Source: Botrytis cinerea B05.10
Lineage: Eukaryota; Ascomycota; Leotiomycetes; Helotiales; Sclerotiniaceae
Assembly: GCF_000143535.2 (NCBI RefSeq)
Contig: NC_037316.1
Location: 310,001-374,000, forward strand
Reading direction: 5' to 3'
Length of the DNA stretch: 64,000 bases
The position numbers and the translations under genes are program-made. Positions 12,701 to 25,009 of the stretch are shown here, piece by piece. Within the stretch, counting starts at the first letter, position 1. Each line of letters starts with the position of its first letter. The notes beneath the pieces were generated by a model. It was not told where the DNA came from, did no database searches, and saw only the letters and a list, made by a program, of their open reading frames with translations.

Positions 12701-14180
12701 TGAAATTAGATCGTGGCACGCACAGTGGAATGGGACGATAACCTGATCTCGCTTACCATTGATAACCTCACCTGAGGCATCAGCAGGTCATGCGAAGCGA
12801 CGTAGATTGACAAGATTAGAATTTATGTAGGTAGTAGGTAAACCGAGCAAAGAAAAATAAGAGTGATTCTCCAGTATAGATTTACTCGCAGTTAATATAG
12901 TGATGGCTTTGGCAATATCATTTCACATCCACGAAATCTCTAATTTTCGTAACTCGCTCGCGACCATGCGCTTTATTCTGTAGATCCCCACTCAATAGTG
13001 GAACTAAGAACTTACGTCTATTGTTCACTGAACTGTATACCGGTATTGAAGAAAGATAATGGAGACGATATACAGTGTATAGGCAGTACCCGTGTATTCT
13101 GCCACTCAGGAAAATAATCAAGAAATGCGTGTCTACTCCGAAGATTTTGAAGCTCTGGGAGTCTCACAGGCGAGGGAGTAAACTACAGGTTTTATTTTCT
13201 CGATTTTTTCTCTTGCTTTCGATACCAAGCAGGTACCTGTGGTAATATCAAGCCCATTCAGTCTATCTATAGCTAGTGCTACGCGGACTATGTCTTGCGC
13301 CTCTGTGTATTTACTTGAATAAATTTAATGAGAAATACTAATTAAAGTCTACCTCCCCCGGATAGTTACTCGGGTCTGCTATGATAATTCGCCTTCCTGT
13401 ACAGCAAATAACGGGCACATAAATTTATTTGATGCGGGGTGCATTTACACCTGCAATGGTACATTGCATCTATCTAGTCCAGTTCTTTTAAGATAAAGAA
13501 CGGCAAACTATTATCTTGGGAAGATCAAGGGGTAATGCGGAATAGATAATAAAGAAGCATAGCATATTCTACTACGCATACTACTTGCGTCAACTCTCAT
13601 CTTTGTGGCTCGGCATTCAGACAGGTGTTCAATTTCGAGCCAAATCGGAGAAGGGGGCATCTTCCAACCATCAGAGAAATTGGGCATTCATCAACACTCA
13701 ATGACAATTCACGGGATGTCAATTTCTATAGCCTCTACAAATCGAGGGTTCAATATTTGCTTTAGATCATATTATTTTGTTTACATGTGCTAAAAAAAAA
13801 AAAATAACCAGGCTATTGTAGTCTTCTATCCACCGCTAATTTCAATAGCGTTGAGGTGCTTGAAACTCTCGATATCGCTATTAAAGCCTCTTTAAAGCCT
13901 CTTGTGTATCATTAATAGTACTCTTCGAATCATACGTGCAATTAATATCCTTCGTTGAGCCTGCGATAGCACACTTCAGCCTAGGGGTATCGGGTTACGA
14001 GAATATTTCCTCATCTTGCTCTCTTTAGTTTCGGCCAATCCGTATCGAACGCCGCCGGGACCATTGATGGTTTCGAAAGAGAAAGACTTCAAGTTCGCAT
14101 TGTGGAAACAATTTCTAAAAGGAAATTTAGAGGCTTCTGTAATGAATCAAGTTAGCTGAGTTTGGTTTACATTCGAGGAC
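9784..14180. other. Gene-poor intergenic stretch (4.4 kb)
   Basis: No gene could be supported with confidence. Short open frames on both strands (10562-11029 minus, 11112-11381 minus, 11980-12441 plus, 12492-12746 plus) lack recognisable families. A poly-A run lies at about 13790-13804, and a short direct repeat of TAAAGCCTC at about 13880-13901. The stretch may include relics of decayed genes or transposons, but nothing diagnostic (terminal repeats, transposase or reverse-transcriptase motifs) was seen. Confidence 0.45.
11980..12441 (+). CDS. Possible small hypothetical protein (153 codons)
   Basis: Longest plus-strand frame in this gene-poor block. The product would be charged and helical with a basic patch (SRRKRKLPATE) near the C-terminus. 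There is no family match, no clear upstream exon and no supporting context, so it could equally be a chance frame. Confidence 0.18.
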   Translation: MMLLEILRVETQLPSHFSIVRLLVQLSLLIEGGGIERDKAIVVFEHLLRHLRIQSEKGGHYFSRGVSRSVKLSVALLLFEQEKQHTETMEILNMSERESHIRNIKSFYETPELRKWEGVECSRRKRKLPATECIGHINSSLVQLDHIGYTYQI

Positions 14181-15173
14181 TCAAAATAAGACAATATAGT
14201 ATGATCCGGTTTGAGATAGAAGGGAAGTCCAATACTTGGTACCCGCTGAAGCTTTCGCAGACCACCGAGTTTGTTTTCTCATGGAAAGGTCTATGTGAGA
14301 ATATAGAGTGAAGAACTTACTGCCACCCAATTCTGCTTCCAACATCGTTTCCAAAAATCCACCATGTGACACAATTACAATCTCGTATGGCGCATAATAT
14401 TGGCCACGTATCGAGAAGCTACCGTCTCTGATATCATATATCACGCCAAGACGAGTCAATTCTTGCACGTTCTTAGCGATTTTGAAGAGCGATTGTTTGA
14501 CCTTATCAGCCCGAGATATATCGCCGAAAATCTCTTTGTTGTGCTCCCAACCAGGCTTGATGAGACTGAAGTCCATTTTGTGGCCAAACTCTTCTTGTAG
14601 CTTGGCTATTGGACTGCCTGTGCAACAGGGGATGGAGCCCCATTCTAATGAAACAAAAATCAGTCAACATTCTTAGAACAATGAATAATGCAAACTTTCA
14701 TACCACGAAGTGCATCCCAGGCCGTGGTTTGGATGTCTGAATTTTCCATCGAGAATTTCATTACATCTCTGAACGTAATTAAGGTGGTTTCGATAGCGCG
14801 GGTCATCGGAGAACAAAAGATCTGCCGAATGTTGCGATTTGAGTTCAGAACAGTTCTAACTTGTTCACACTGTCTTATTCCGTCGAATGTGAGCTTAGGA
14901 TCACAAATCTGGGCACGCTTCTCGAAATCTCCGACATTGGAATGTGCCTGTGAAGTAGCAATTAGCTTCTTTTCTGTATCACTTATAGTTCGTGGGACTT
15001 GCTTGTCCATGTCTCATGAAATGGAATATCACGGGACGGTCGGGACGCCCTTCTCTTGGAAGACTTGCGCATCCTTCGAATTCATTTGTTAAAAGCGTAG
15101 ACAATCGTGGAGGCATCCGTCTAGGTAATTTTTGGTCTATATGAGAGACTTCAGTGGTAGTATTTAACTCCAT
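14181..15173 (-). CDS. Histidine phosphatase superfamily (phosphoglycerate-mutase-like) protein
   Basis: Branch-1 histidine phosphatase, acting on phosphorylated small molecules or proteins; substrate unknown. Start ATG at 15173 (MELNTTTEVSHIDQK). The catalytic phosphohistidine motif is FMRHGQA, interrupted after RHGQ by a 55-nt intron (15002-14948) whose ends are GCAAGT...CACAG, i.e. GC-AG. Only this splice restores the frame (HGQ|AHSNVGDFEKRA). Next come the second Arg segment (IFCSPMTRAIETTLITF) and the second catalytic His (VIVSHGGFLETMLE). Two further short introns (GTATGA...TTAG near 14690-14645; GTAAGT...ATAG near 14320-14290) were inferred. The last exon ends YYIVLF at 14181. Family architecture is complete; the C-terminal 35 residues depend on the last splice. 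Confidence 0.82.
14948..15002 (-). other. GC-AG intron in the phosphatase gene
   Basis: The donor is GCAAGT rather than GT, the acceptor is CACAG, and the length is 55 nt. A GT donor a few bases downstream (GTCCCA) would break the frame and the conserved RHG block, so the GC donor is preferred. Confidence 0.7.
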
Positions 15174-16658
15174 GGTTCATGTAGTAGAAATGAACTCTTC
15201 GTTACTTAGAGTTTCAATGTATAAAGATGGTACAAGTAATGAGATAAAGAATGATTCCCGACTTGGCTGATCAAGTGAATATGTACAGAGGATCTGAAAA
15301 GAATCCAGAACTCGAGAAGCCAAGAAAGAGGTTGAATTTTTATGGTAGGTACTCGAGTGAAGTTGAATGTCCTTAAATAAACATAACTGTTAGTACAGCA
15401 GACTCTTAGCGTCTTATCAGGATTTTTGTATCGATGAAACAGCATGAATAGATGAGTCATGCTTCACAAAAAGCCAGAAATAATTTAAATGAATAGACTG
15501 AACTCCATGAATGAATTATTTGATAGAAAAATTTGATTGCATGGTAGGGAATGAGGTGGATCTGGCATCTCTGGGTAATGAACTGCTACAAAGAACGTGA
15601 ATGTCACGCCTAGATCTTTGAAAATTGCGTGGAAGTTTACAAGGCTAGAGAACTCACAGAGCAAAAAGTACTTGCATCTCTGAGAAGTAGTTCCATTTCT
15701 TTCTGGATTTTTAATCAGATTTGGCAGCGAATTAATGCTTGTTTACTGCATGCAAATGGCTACTGGCAGATGAATCATGGTTCATGTTTGAGATACGATG
15801 TATAGGAGGCAAATCAATTCATCTCGTGAATGAAAACTGATCTCTTGACTGTCTGTTTACGATACTTACAATTTGTAAGGAAGCCAAAATGTAACATTCA
15901 AAGGGCGTAAGAGAGGCATTCGTATAAAATTCAATAGAGGCATCTTATTAATGTTGGAAGCCGAAAATAAACAACATGGCGACTTGATTTTCCTCATAGA
16001 TGGGCACAATCTTCCATACATCCTTTCCCTTTCAGTTGGGTCAATTATAACAGGCTCAAAGCAAACACTGTAATTTTGCTCACACTTGATCCACCAAGTT
16101 CAAAAGAGGGTAACAGTAATGTCATGATACATAAATAGACACTGGTAACAGAGACAGCACTAAACATATTAGAAATCGAGGTCGTATTCTTGAGGAAGTT
16201 TAATGCTTGATCCAATAGCTCTGGCGCCGGCAGTATAAATTTGGAATCCTTGCAAACACAACCGATCCAGCAATCCGTGAAAACATGTTGGGCATAGTTG
16301 GTTGAGACCTTCGGGTGATGAAATTTCAGCGTGGCTGGATAGACAATACCCCAAATTATAAATATTCATACAAATTCTGAGTGGTGGAGTTTGATCGTTG
16401 GCTCAGAAATTACCATAGTACGCACAAAATTTCAAGAAGGCAGGCACACTCGGGTAGTCAAATTATTGATATCATAGATTGAGATTGTATCTATGTACGA
16501 GGAAGCAGGAACGAATGGCCATCCTCCTATAATGACACCGGAGAAAAAAGCTTTTGCTCAAAAAAAATTCCAATACCATGCTGCAGATTTGCCAAATCAT
16601 ATAAAACTAAAATTCAGCAAAGTCTATAAAACTATCCCCTGGATAAAGTTTCTTAGAC
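15174..16658. other. Intergenic, no gene seen
   Basis: AT-rich. Short open frames on both strands have no recognisable content. Confidence 0.5.
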
Positions 16659-17671
16659 TTAGAGAATTAGATCATAATCATCACCGCCAATTCTTGTTCC
16701 AACAAGAGAGAGACCGCTCAAAGCCGACATCAACGCTTGCTCATCCCTAGCTTGTCTTTCTTTAAGCCTTTCAGTACGGGCCTGGTATTCCTGTTGATAC
16801 GTTGCCTCCCAATCTGCGGGGTTTAGTCCATGACCGTAGAGATCCACCTTCTCGTCCGCGTTTGATCTAGCAGTCTTATCGGCAAGCACAAGCGCTTTCG
16901 TGTCCCCAAGCTTGCGACGTTCCATCAGATATTCCATGTGGTCCATTTTCCCCTCCTTCGACTTTCCGGTCCTACGCTTCTTGACAGCACCTTCCGACGG
17001 CTTGGCTTTAGCGTTAACAACCTGGTCCCTCTTCTTCCTTTCTTTCTTCGGCTTTGTATTGGGTGCGTTGACAACAGTGTTGCTCTTTTCCTTTCGTTTG
17101 CGTTTCTTTTCGGTGGAGTTCTCCTTTCTCACTCTGGAAGAATCGCTTTCAAGGGTACGTCGCAATTTCTTTACATTACTTGGCAAAATTGGTCCTATGA
17201 AGGCTTCATCTTGGCTTGAGATCTTTTTGCTTTTGTTGATAGCTTTGTCGGTGGCGGATTGAAGTGCTCGAATCGCGGGTTGTAACATGCGTGCCATCTG
17301 AGCTTGCTGATGAATCTGACCGGTGTTCATAGATGAGTGTGATTTATGCCTCGATCTGCGATTTTTCAAATTGCTTATGATTCCGCCAACGGAATGATCG
17401 AGACCTGACATGTCGACATCATCATTCAGATTATTATTTCCTGATTTGGCTGTCAGATAAATGAGAACAAATTTCATAGCCAAAGTGCCATCTCACCTGG
17501 GGAGCCATTGCTGACCTTGAGGGTTTGTAAGTTGATCTTGAGAGAAGCAGTCTGAATTCTGTTGTTGTCTGGGTCGCGGTCGGCATACTCTGCTTGGATC
17601 TGAACAGAGTTGCCTTCCATGTTCTTAAATGGAAACATGGACGAGGGAAATTGTTTCGCAGGCATATCCAT
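16659..17671 (-). CDS. Lys-rich probable nuclear protein of unknown function
   Basis: Two exons joined by an intron at about 17514-17468 with donor GTGAGA and acceptor GACAG. Start ATG at 17671 (MDMPAKQFPSSMFPFKN). The N-terminal 60 residues contain a hydrophilic beta-like segment (SVQIQAEYADRDPDNNRIQT). The middle has several dense basic clusters resembling nuclear localisation signals (TEKKRKRKEKS, KPKKERKKRDQ, AVKKRRTGKSKEG). The C-terminal part is helical and charged (QQEYQARTERLKERQARDEQ) and ends GGDDYDLIL. About 320 residues in all. No enzyme motif was seen. A role in nucleolar or chromatin-linked processes is a guess from composition only. Confidence 0.75.
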
Positions 17672-19219
17672 GCTTATTTCTTAAGTGGCTGCATGAGATG
17701 GTGGATAAATGTTGGATGTGTATTGTTGATGGGGAAGCAAGAAACAATTGGAAGGTCTGTTAACCTACGGTTTGTTCCCGGCGAAATAGCTCGCTTAAGC
17801 AAGCAACGGCAGGACAACTTCCGCTGTCATTCACTTTCTATGTTTTGAATCTTGAGAACAGCGTGGGCAAACATGAAGAGTAAGCGGCAAAGCTGAAAAG
17901 TGCTGATGACATCCTCTCTTTGCGTTATCAGTGTGTTGATGATGTTCCACCTGGAGGATCACTGCCAGGTTTCTCAAACTGCATGACCGTTACCTAGGTA
18001 TAGATAAACTATCTATTCCAATCCAGTCGACATATGAAGTTTCTACTGCGTTTTTAATCCTTATATGGTACTGGTTCAGAGACAAGAGATGAGGAAACAC
18101 TTCACCTTCCTTACATAAGTATATGAGCACCTACAGTTCGTGGGAGATGGTCTGCTTGATGGACTTCACAGAATTTCGCCTTATTAAGGAGAAGACCGAT
18201 CAATGTATCTACACCTGTGAATATAATTCAACATAGTTGAAGGTTACACAACCCTAGCCAATTGCCGCCAGTGCAAAGTGGTGCCCTGTACTAGAGATTT
18301 CCAGAAATATTGTCAGAAATATTCCAATCGCCCTCAATAGAAATCTTTCGTGTATATGATGGAATTTTGCGAATGATCGTTCGATATTGTTGCGAGGTCA
18401 ATTCTGAGAGCAACAGTATCTAGTACGACATAAGAAATTACTTCATGTCGATTGGATGAAGTGAGGATAAACTATAATGCTGATCCAGTAGCGCAAATCT
18501 TATCTAATCTTTGAATTTGCCACAAGATCAGCCTGTGACAATCAAGCAATCGATTCTTTTGTTGCACATCTAAAAGATGCCCTCTACGTGGTTAAACATC
18601 GGCTTTATCTAGACCACATGCATTGCCGAAACACCAAACACTATATATAGGACCATGAAACCTTACCACCGCTTACATCCATCCTATGGTGCCAAAGTCA
18701 CCATTATTTTTACTCCAATGCAATTTAACTGAAGACACGTTCGAGCGTTTCCACGACTGTCAAGGGGAGGAATAGTATATTGAGCTTCTGAATCTCTCTT
18801 ATGCCGCGAGACATTCTGAAATCGGTAAAATTCAACAGATAGAGACCAAAGATAATTCTTCGCACCATCAATCGGCAGTATGACCAAACCGAAAGGAGGT
18901 TGTAAATACGATGGGGGGGGTTAGCGTGGAAACTTGGTGGGGGAATGCATGGACCACAATATCCAATCCGATCGATATCACTCCCTCCAAGCGGAATTAG
19001 ATGGAGATAATGGAATGTCTTCGTGGAGATATACTGTAATTCCGAAACTCAATGTGAGATATCAAGCGTTTGCCTCAGCTGTGTTTGACCTGACTGTCTT
19101 TAAACACACATATATATATCCAGTAGATGATCCGTTCTTTATTGTACACATCACATCCCACTTCTTCCCACACATATCTCTCTCTATAGAAGCCTCAGAA
19201 TCATTTCATCGCGACAATC
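17672..19219. other. Divergent promoter region
   Basis: Separates the minus-strand Lys-rich gene from the plus-strand SDR gene. TATATATA at about 19110 and pyrimidine-rich DNA at 19140-19200 lie just upstream of the SDR start. No other gene or repeat was seen. Confidence 0.45.
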
Positions 19220-20152
19220 ATGAGCAGAAATCAACACATTTTCATGACCGGAGCCACTGGCTACATCGGATCTGTTATAACTGAATTTGCCATTGCAGAA
19301 GGCTACACAGTCCATGGACTTTCTCGATCTGAATCTGGAGATGCCAAGTTGCTCAAAGCCGGAGCCGTGCCAATTCGAGGCAATCTTACTAACCTCGATG
19401 TTCTCCGTCGCGAAAGTGCCGAAGCAGATATTGTCCTCCATCTTGCGACTGATTATCATATTACCAAAGCCAACGCTAGCTATGATGCCGCGTGGCCAAT
19501 TGACAAGGCGGCAGTTGAAGCTATCGCAGATGGATTGGAGGGTTCCAATAAACCACTTGTTGTGACCGGTGGTACATTATTTGTCTCGCCAAATCCAGAT
19601 GGTGGAGAGACTACGGAAACTTCTCCGGTAGATCCAGAGCCTATCAATAATCGTCATCAAGCTGAAGCTCATGCTCTCGAGCTGGCAAAGAGGGGAATCA
19701 GAGTTATCGCGATACGATTGGCACCATGGGTTTTTGGGAGAGGGGGCAGTGGAGTCAAGCTATTCACGGGTATCTCCAAGCAGGCTGGCGAAGTGATGTG
19801 TGTAGATGGAGGCAAGAATTTCACGACCACTGTTCATGTTGATGATGCTGCACGACTCTATTTGCTGGCTACCCAAAAAGCAAAATCGGGAGAAGTGTTC
19901 AATGCTAGCTCGGCTACGGATGTTACTTTCCATGAAATGTGGGAAACTATGGCCACGGCATTGAATGTGCCATTGAAACATCTTTCTACTGAGGAAGCCA
20001 TCGCTAAGCTGGGTCCGATCATTTCAAAATTCATCTCGATGGAGAATAGGGCAACGGGGGCGAAAGCTAGAGATATTTTAGGGTGGCAGTCCAATGGAAT
20101 GAGTATATTGGAGGAGATTTGTTTGACCTGTTCTCAAAGTCAGGAAGCTTAG
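19220..20152 (+). CDS. Atypical/extended SDR, NAD-dependent epimerase/dehydratase-like
   Basis: Single-exon, 310-residue Rossmann-fold oxidoreductase. The N-terminal nucleotide-binding loop TGATGYIG (residues about 11-18) follows MSRNQHIFM. A second strand carries GLSRSESGDAKL, where an Arg after the second beta-strand favours NADP(H). Then comes the strand ADIVLHLATDY and the conserved RHQAEAHALELAKRGI and VIAIRLAPWVFGRGG. The canonical YxxxK is not evident, which is common in NAD(P)-binding atypical SDRs close to bacterial NAD-dependent epimerases. C-terminal segments (MENRATGAKARDILGWQ) match the usual substrate-binding half. Substrate unknown; cytosolic, no signal peptide. The start at 19220 is the first ATG upstream of the beta-1 strand. 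Confidence 0.88.
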   Translation: MSRNQHIFMTGATGYIGSVITEFAIAEGYTVHGLSRSESGDAKLLKAGAVPIRGNLTNLDVLRRESAEADIVLHLATDYHITKANASYDAAWPIDKAAVEAIADGLEGSNKPLVVTGGTLFVSPNPDGGETTETSPVDPEPINNRHQAEAHALELAKRGIRVIAIRLAPWVFGRGGSGVKLFTGISKQAGEVMCVDGGKNFTTTVHVDDAARLYLLATQKAKSGEVFNASSATDVTFHEMWETMATALNVPLKHLSTEEAIAKLGPIISKFISMENRATGAKARDILGWQSNGMSILEEICLTCSQSQEA

Positions 20153-23133
20153 TGGCTTTTCTTAGTGATATTGCAATGGAATTATTAGTGTGCTGAGTAT
20201 AGTTATGTCTAGCCATAAATCAGATTGTTTTGAGATCCAGGGGTGTACACAAAATGAGAAGTAGTGAGTGATAAACTTTAAATTGTTCACAATTAAGGGA
20301 GTAGGCTAGTGGAATGCATGTATTATTGACTATGTAGAATTGCTGTAGTGATCTAAATCTAAATCCTGAAGTGGAAGATATTATATGTGCACATAAGGTG
20401 CACGTGCCATATCTTTCCAACATAAAGAAAGAATTCGTGGTAAAATTAATCTCCAGGCTCTCAACAGTCAACTAACTACTCAACATACAGTATGTCCACA
20501 AGTCCAAGTGGCACACAGCTTTGGGTAACCCTTAAAACTCTTACCTAACAGCTACTCCAAAGATTGAGATTTGTTCAATCTGTTTCCATAAGTGCTTATC
20601 GATCTCATCCACCTTCCATTGTATCTGCTTGCGAGTTCCTTGATTCTGTATACAAACACCTTATTACACATAAAATTTCAGACAGTGACGCGGCAGTTGT
20701 TATACAAGGCAGACTTCAAACCGTCAATGCTCTCAATGTGCAAGTTGCTGAATTCCAACATATCTACATGATGACACTAGGTATAAGAATTTCTTCTTTC
20801 CCCCTGACTATACGTCTCTGTCAAATCATGAGCTAACCTTAACTGAATATCCCGTTTCTACTCCAAAGGACTTCACATAGCAAACTTCTTATCCAGTCGA
20901 TTGAATCCGAAGCTACTCGAGCAAATATAGTATTCCACACTTATTTGAAGCATTTTTATCCGAATCATATGTTACAGTGCAAGCCTGCTCCATTTTCCAC
21001 AAATTGGAAGCAAGTTCTAATATTACAAATACTAAAATTCGGGAATATCTTCATGGCAGAGGACAGACATACTCTCTTTACTTGACGCATATTCTTCCAG
21101 GCCCACGATGTTGCAACGCAGTTGATACTAAGACACTGTGATGAAATCATACTCTCATTTCTTACACTGACTATTTTCTAGATTCTTATGTCTTCCGCCG
21201 AAATTGTACCACCGACTTACCTTTTCTCGAGTCAAACGTCTGTTTTATTTCTCTGAGGGCTCATTGCAAATCGATCAGCATGCATAGCTATTTATATTCC
21301 GAAGAACTATCCACGTAACTCACCACAATTCAGGCCTCGCTTCTGAGAAAATCCACGTGCTTGTGAAATCCATCTTTTTTCATACTTCGCTACAGGGAAC
21401 CAAGTAGCTACGATAAGTATCACCAACGAATAGAACTATCTAGAATTCAACTTACACGAAGTATTAAGCAGGAATGTGAATGCAGCGAATAGCTTTAATT
21501 TAGCGGCTACTGTATTACAGCCCTAGACGAATACGAAAGAAATTAACTCTTTGATGCAGTCCTCATTTAAGGACTGCTATCTCCTGTACATGTACATAGC
21601 TAGCTCTTTAGATATAATATAACGTTGACATCTATAACCTACAGTCGTAGGTGCTACGTCATCTGTATCCTTCTCACACAAACAAAGGCCTCTAGACCAT
21701 AAAAAGTCATTATATACTTTCATCCTCACTCCTATACTTACATTCTCCAAATCTAACATTCCTCTTTCATCACATCGCATCACATCACATCACTCACCCG
21801 CCTTTCATTTCCACAGCCAAAAATCAGGAATCTCCACGCAAAAAAAAACATCCACATACCAACCCAACATAGCCATTTAGACTCTCACAATCAAAGCCCG
21901 GAACACGCACATAAATCTCACTAGATGCATGAAACTCACTCATTACGTCTATCCAATTAGCTCTTGCAATATTATCTATTCATCAAGTCATTTCGCAGAC
22001 CAGATCACTCGTTCTGGAGATTGTTCTTTTCGTTCTGGAGGGATTAGCTTAGATAGATATGCATACATGCATACATACATACAAGACAGGACAAGACAGG
22101 ACAAGACAGGACAGAACTCCGGTTAATATCAATAGTGATAGATATATCTGCCGCGAATCTCAATAATAATAAAAATAAAATAAAAAAACCAATAAAAAAA
22201 ACCAACAAGCGGAACATTTCCATATTTTCCCCGCCACATTCAAGAGCCGAGAAAGTGGAAACGAAAAGACGATCTGAGATTGTAAAACCCCATCAATCGC
22301 TCATTGCAAAGTCGACATAGACTCAAAATGCCAAGAACAATAGTGCTAATCTACGATATTGTACATCCCACAGAAAGGAGAGTCTTATTAAAGTGTGGTG
22401 AACAAGATTGAAGGAAATTTCTCGCCAAAGTTCACCCAGGTGCAAATGTGCTGTCTTGAACAAAGATTACCTAGATGATAGATTTCTCTTGCCTGAGGTG
22501 GGAAGTATTTCTCAAGGCAGATTTAACGGGTGTATAGGAATAGGGATGAGGAAAATAGATGAGGTGTTTAAAGCATATATATCATTGACCGAGTCTCTGG
22601 CATTGACTGACTAATTTGAATTTTTGGATGTTCTCAGCACAACCTAGGATTATTGCATCTTTGATGACATTGTAGTTAACAATGAAAGAGAGGTGCATTT
22701 TATAGTTAGAAAGTTCATGCATCATCATCAAGCTCACATTCAACCATCTGATTCTCACCTTCGAAGTTCCAACCTCACACAACTATTCACCCAACAACCA
22801 CCAATCAACCAAAGATTTTCACGTGGCGACCACTAAGAAGCTCGGGAGATTCCCGAGCCCACAAATAAGACACCTGATGCTAGCGTATTTTAGTGAAGGT
22901 TGTTGATAATTCTTGGCCATAACCAAGTCCCCTCGAACTTGCAACTCTTGATTTCTTACAAAAATATCCACAACAACAACAAAAACAACCTTGTGGATAT
23001 TCCCTTTACAGAACTCCTGTACTATCATGAGATTTTGTTTCTCTTGAAGTCTTTCAAACTTTTTCTCGCAATAAAGTTCTCTCACTCAATCAGATACTCT
23101 TCATTCGTCCGACGTGAACTTGATTACTTAATC
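20153..23133. other. Intergenic with small tandem repeats
   Basis: About 3 kb without a supported gene. It includes CATCACAT-type repeats near 21775-21797, (CATA)n near 22065-22080, a 10-mer tandem at 22081-22114, and a CT-rich leader before the next gene. Confidence 0.5.
22081..22114. repeat. 10-bp tandem repeat (ACAAGACAGG x3.4)
   Basis: Three perfect copies of ACAAGACAGG and a partial fourth, immediately following a CATA microsatellite. Confidence 0.95.
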
Positions 23134-25009
23134 ATGTCTTCCGACGGGGACAGAGAAGACCAGGGTGAAGTGTCAAGCCCTCTTGACTCAAATCTGATCG
23201 ATGGTCAAGAGGTTAAAATTAAGGAAGAGCCTTTCGAGGAAGATACTAGAGTCAATCAAGATATTCCTCTTTACGATCCAGCTTTTCGTCCAGATCTCGA
23301 GAGCCAAGCTATGCCGTCTCGTTCCGAATCACCAGCTCTTTCAATTCGACTACGAAGACCTGGAAGAGCTTCGTCTGAGATGCATGCATTCACGACAGCT
23401 GGTGTAGCCGCTTTGACGAACAATCGGCTTTTGCAAGCACGTCTCAACAAGTTAATGACCATGCCGCACTCAGAAGATGAATTCCCTGATGATGAGCTAG
23501 CTCAAACTTCAGATTGTCAATTCGATTCACAGTTCCACAATGTCGGTTATAGTCAGCCCAATCTTGCTTATCCAGCAACCCGTTACCAGCAATATGAGTC
23601 TCAACAACACCCAGCTCAATTATCAGGTTATCTTCAAGATCCATTTTTGCCAGAGTACTCTAATCAGTTTCACGGTTCCTTCGGTCGACAATTTCCACAA
23701 TCTCCTTATGTCGAGGATCTAGATCAGACCATGTCCAACTCCTCGGTTCCTCCCGAAGACTTCTCCGCCAGTCCAACCCCTACTCCGCAACAAGAAGTTC
23801 TACTCGAGAATCGAGCACCCTCTACACCTCGTGCAGGTCGTCAAGCAAAACGCGAGTCTGCCAAGTCTAGAGCCCATGGACCTAGTACTGCTGGTCGAAG
23901 ACGTCGTGCCCGACGTGCAGAAGATTTTGCTCCTCCCCCTGGTGCGATGACTGCTGCCGACGTCATGGCTGTTCACGAAAACAACATTCGTCGTAGGAAC
24001 AAGCGATACAAGAAGGCTGGCATCAAGCCCCCAGTCCTCGACGATATCGAACAGGACGTCGTTGACACACTGAACGAACTTGGCGTCCCGATTGACTTTA
24101 ACGACATGTATCTCCAGCAGGTCTATTCGAATAGAGATACGACGCTCGATGGAAGTTTGGACGAGTCTGCAGACAGCACCATAGATACTATGGATACCGA
24201 TGAAACAATAGTACCACTTCCTCCTAGTCTTCCTGCGGAACCTGATTTTCCAACAAGCGCACGCTGGCGAGAACGTGGGCCAGATGGTCAGGCAAGAGCG
24301 AGATGGGGATCTGCTCGATTGCGGGCAAAGAAAAAGGTCCAAAAAACGGAAGCTTGGAAAGAAGCAACTAAAGATGAAAGAGACGCGATGGAAGCAGCAG
24401 CAGCAGATTCTCTCGTATTCATGTAAGTTTTTGATTCGATCTTGAGTCAGATATCAATACTAAATGAACCAAAGTGCAGACCCCATTCCAGTCGGCCCGG
24501 TACCACCAGGATCTCATGCACCATGGTTACGATCAGAGAGAGCCTTTCTTCTACAAGAAGTGACCGAAAACAGCAAAAGGATTAATTCTTCGGGCAACAG
24601 ATTGGCCGCCGTGGCCGAGACCTACAATCGTCGCATGCAATACAAAACCCAAAAAGCAGGCGAGCTTTGCATTGCTCCTGGCAACGGTGAATCTCGAAAG
24701 AATTCGCGGTTAACAAGAGACCGCACTCCACCACACAGAACAGATGTCGCGATCATGTCGAGCATCAAAAAGTGGTCGGAGTTGGGCGATATCTGTATAT
24801 GCCGACAGCATCAGCGGTATCCTGTCGGTGATTTTGAACGAAGTGGAGATTTTCCCCATGGCCACGGGGTTAAAGAATGCATACCTAAGGATCGTAAGGA
24901 TGATGCTTGCCATTGTGACGATCACCTTAGGGATTTCAATGGAGAGTTCCCGCCAGGACATACAAAAGCACGATGCAGTCACCTTCTTCTCATTCGATCG
25001 AACAAGTGA
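23134..25009 (+). CDS. Hypothetical, largely disordered basic/acidic protein
   Basis: Start chosen at ATG 23134 (MSSDGDREDQGEVSS), although the frame is open further upstream. Exon 1 runs to about 24422. A 50-nt intron (GTAAGT...CCAAAG) then joins ...SLVF to IADPIPVGPVPPGSHAPW in frame. The protein has an acidic N-terminus with a possible SUMO-type site (VKIKEEP), Gln/Tyr-rich middle (YQQYESQQHPAQ), a strongly basic cluster (GRRRRARRAEDF) followed by a helix (MTAADVMAVHENNIRRRNKR), an acidic Thr/Asp segment, and a conserved-looking RWRERGPDGQARARWGSAR. The last part (from about 24700 to the stop at 25009) has odd Cys/His-rich composition and may be mis-modelled, since another exon junction is possible. 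Probably nuclear; function not recognised. Confidence 0.65.

Noticed and set aside
9784..14180. Possible decayed transposon
   Set aside because: No terminal repeats, transposase or reverse-transcriptase motifs seen; absence of genes alone is not evidence.
16900..17262. Plus-strand frames opposite the Lys-rich gene, apparently hydrophobic
   Set aside because: They are the antisense shadow of Lys codons (read as Phe/Leu), not independent genes.
23800..24342. 180-codon minus-strand frame
   Set aside because: Lies wholly within the plus-strand gene at 23134-25009, which has a consistent start and splice.
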